DNA of 64,000 nt from NCBI RefSeq assembly GCF_003019275.1, contig NZ_CP027848.1, forward strand, positions 1,426,001 to 1,490,000, given 5' to 3'. Numbering within the stretch: the first letter of the stretch is position 1; every line of letters begins with the position of its first letter. A model generated the notes under the pieces. It saw only the letters and a program-made list of their open reading frames with translations. It was not told the DNA's origin and did no database searches. Shown here in pieces: positions 62,804-64,000 of this stretch. The translations under genes were made by a program, and so were the position numbers. The stretch comes from Staphylococcus muscae (GTDB taxonomy: Bacteria > Bacillota > Bacilli > Staphylococcales > Staphylococcaceae).

Positions 62804-62862
62804 TATTACATTATAACACTTCGTCCAGAAAAAGAAAAATTAGGAAAGTTTAGATTCTGTGG

Positions 62863-63083
62863 TTACTACATGTTCATTATATCAAAATAGTAAAGTGTTG
62901 AAGTTTTGGTGCAGGTCTCTTTTTACGTGAACGAAGCCGATATTACTGCATCTATTCATAAATGTTGATAAGATATAAAGCATTAGGCTTCTAAAAATCT
63001 GGATGTTTTTAAAATGAAATCTCTACATGATTTTGCTTATTTTTGGGAATATATCAATATATGAAGAAGAAAGAAGGGCGTAT
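62863..63083. other. Gap between the toxin array and the ABC permease; no gene seen
   Basis: AT-rich sequence with no convincing ORF. It must contain the promoter of the permease gene or of its operon. Confidence 0.4.
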
Positions 63084-64000
63084 ATGTTTTTAGCTTGGAA
63101 TGAAATTAAACGCAATAAATTAAAGTTTGGTCTTATTATCGGTGTGCTGATCATGATTAGTTATTTGCTGTTTTTACTATCTGGTCTGGCGAGTGGGCTG
63201 ATGAATATGAATAGAGAAGGGATTGATCGCTGGCAAGCAGATGCGATTATCCTAAATAAAGATGCGAATCAAACCGTACAACAATCATTGTTTGAAAAAG
63301 AGGATGTGAAGGACGTCTATGACAAACAAGCTACGTTAAAACAGGCCGGAGTTATCGTATCGAATAGTGATAAGGAAGAGAATGCTTTATTATTCGGTGT
63401 AGAAAAACAATCATTTTTAATTCCAAAAATAATTGAAGGAAAGCCATTTAAGGCTGACAATGAAGTCATTGCGGATGAAACGTTAAAAGAAAAAGGATTC
63501 AAAGTGGGAGACACACTTTCTCTATCACAATCTGATGAAACGGTTAAAATTGTTGGATTTAGTGAAAGTGCGAAGTACAACGCATCACCGGTGTTGTTTG
63601 GAAATGATGCCACAATTGAAAAACTGAATCCTTCTTTAAATGATGAAGTGACAAATGCAGTTGTTGTTAAAGATAAGAACTGGGAGAAGAAAACAATAGA
63701 GAGTGATTTGGAAGCAATCGAAATTGAAAGCTTTATTGAAAATTTACCAGGCTATCAAGCACAGAATTTAACATTAAACTTTATGATTTCATTCTTGTTT
63801 GTGATCTCTGCGACAGTTATCGGTATTTTCTTGTATGTCATGACACTACAAAAAACAAGCTTATTTGGTGTATTAAAAGCACAAGGCTTCACAAATGGTT
63901 ATTTAGCGAAAGTCGTGCTATCACAAACGTTCATTATTTCATTAATTGGAACATTGATTGGTTTAGGTTTAACACTACTAACTGGTGCCTTTTTGCCAAG
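63084..64000 (+). CDS. ABC transporter permease (HrtB/DevC-like), cut by window end
   Basis: The frame is open from ATG 63084 (MFLAWNEIKRNKLKFGLIIG) to the window end, 305 residues visible. It has an N-terminal helix (about 15-38), a large extracellular domain (about 40-230) and then membrane helices (MISFLFVISATVIGIFLYVM near 233). This is the MacB/FtsX-type permease layout seen in HrtB. The stretch YVMTLQKTSLFGVLKAQGF is typical of the family. It is not obviously HrtB itself. An ATPase partner is expected beyond the window. Confidence 0.82.
   Translation, partial: MFLAWNEIKRNKLKFGLIIGVLIMISYLLFLLSGLASGLMNMNREGIDRWQADAIILNKDANQTVQQSLFEKEDVKDVYDKQATLKQAGVIVSNSDKEENALLFGVEKQSFLIPKIIEGKPFKADNEVIADETLKEKGFKVGDTLSLSQSDETVKIVGFSESAKYNASPVLFGNDATIEKLNPSLNDEVTNAVVVKDKNWEKKTIESDLEAIEIESFIENLPGYQAQNLTLNFMISFLFVISATVIGIFLYVMTLQKTSLFGVLKAQGFTNGYLAKVVLSQTFIISLIGTLIGLGLTLLTGAFLP

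Larger units (their letters stand above)
61591..62862 (+). repeat. Tandem direct repeat of a roughly 470-bp toxin-antitoxin unit (three copies)
   Basis: Units begin with GGAGTTCGACTAAAAAG at 61591, 62059 and 62529. The spacing is 468 and 470 bases. The third unit stops at about 62862, after GATTCTGTG, where sequence leaves the repeat. Units 2 and 3 appear identical over the whole compared stretch (62059-62382 against 62529-62852). Unit 1 differs at scattered bases and completely in the toxin start region. Each unit holds a promoter, a toxin leader hairpin, an Fst-type toxin, a bidirectional terminator and an antisense promoter. Confidence 0.92.

Noticed and set aside
61591-62862. CRISPR-like array
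   Set aside because: Units are about 470 bp, contain genes and are nearly identical throughout; there are no short repeats with unique spacers.

Overview
This 64-kb window comes from a Staphylococcus chromosome and spans the replication origin. The evidence is low GC, the staphylococcal order rpmH-oriC-dnaA-dnaN-(S4 protein)-recF-gyrB-gyrA-nnrD-hutH-serS-azlCD-metX-yybS-gdpP-rplI-dnaB-purA-tRNA Glu/Asp-walRKHIJ-rlmH, and proteins that resemble S. aureus ones closely but not identically. The left arm keeps rpsR-ssb-rpsF-ychF-(DUF951)-mscS-parB next to noc-rsmG-mnmG-mnmE-rnpA-rpmH, as in Bacillus. As I recall, in S. aureus the rpsF/parB/met block lies far from the origin. A species outside the aureus/epidermidis group, such as the intermedius-hyicus group, is therefore plausible, but that is an inference.

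Layout. 1-3.8 kb: end of an M20 amidohydrolase, a NorB-like efflux pump, a small membrane protein and a frameshifted Abi-type gene. 3.9-8.4 kb (minus): rpsF-ssb-rpsR and the parB-mscS-DUF951-ychF block. 8.5-16.1 kb (plus): a T-box-controlled methionine operon metI-metC-metF-metE plus a cyclase-family gene. 16.1-16.9 kb: two small ORFs and a solitary Fst-type type I toxin-antitoxin locus. 17.0-22.7 kb (minus): noc to rpmH. 22.7-24.95 kb: bipartite oriC around dnaA. 25-33 kb: dnaN, an inserted DsbA-like gene, S4 protein, recF, gyrB, gyrA. 33-55 kb: mostly housekeeping genes, with a serS T-box, a SAM riboswitch before metX, two tRNAs, an inserted TetR/oxidoreductase pair and the wal operon. 55.2-64 kb: a DnaA-box cluster, rlmH with the SCC attachment site, then an accessory region. 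That region holds a membrane protein with an apparent ATA start, an XRE regulator, a CPBP protease, a Vga-like ABC-F gene behind a uORF-attenuator leader, a LytTR/DUF3021 pair, a tandem triplication of an Fst-type toxin-antitoxin unit, and the start of an ABC-transporter permease.

How parts fit together. Replication and segregation signals cluster here: DnaA boxes flank dnaA, a second DnaA-box cluster lies before rlmH, and four near-consensus parS sites lie at 14.7, 27.0, 39.2 and 52.0 kb beside parB and noc, with no parA/soj. Methionine supply is controlled by two different RNA devices: a T-box on metICFE and a SAM riboswitch on metX.

The most unusual signal is the set of four Fst-family toxin genes, one at 16.8 kb and three in tandem at 61.7-62.7 kb. 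In each, the predicted 5' end of the antitoxin RNA repeats a short segment of its own toxin start region. In the array this segment differs between unit 1 and units 2/3 on both RNAs together, as expected if antitoxin specificity has diverged.

No rRNA genes, insertion sequences, CRISPR arrays or prophage were seen.
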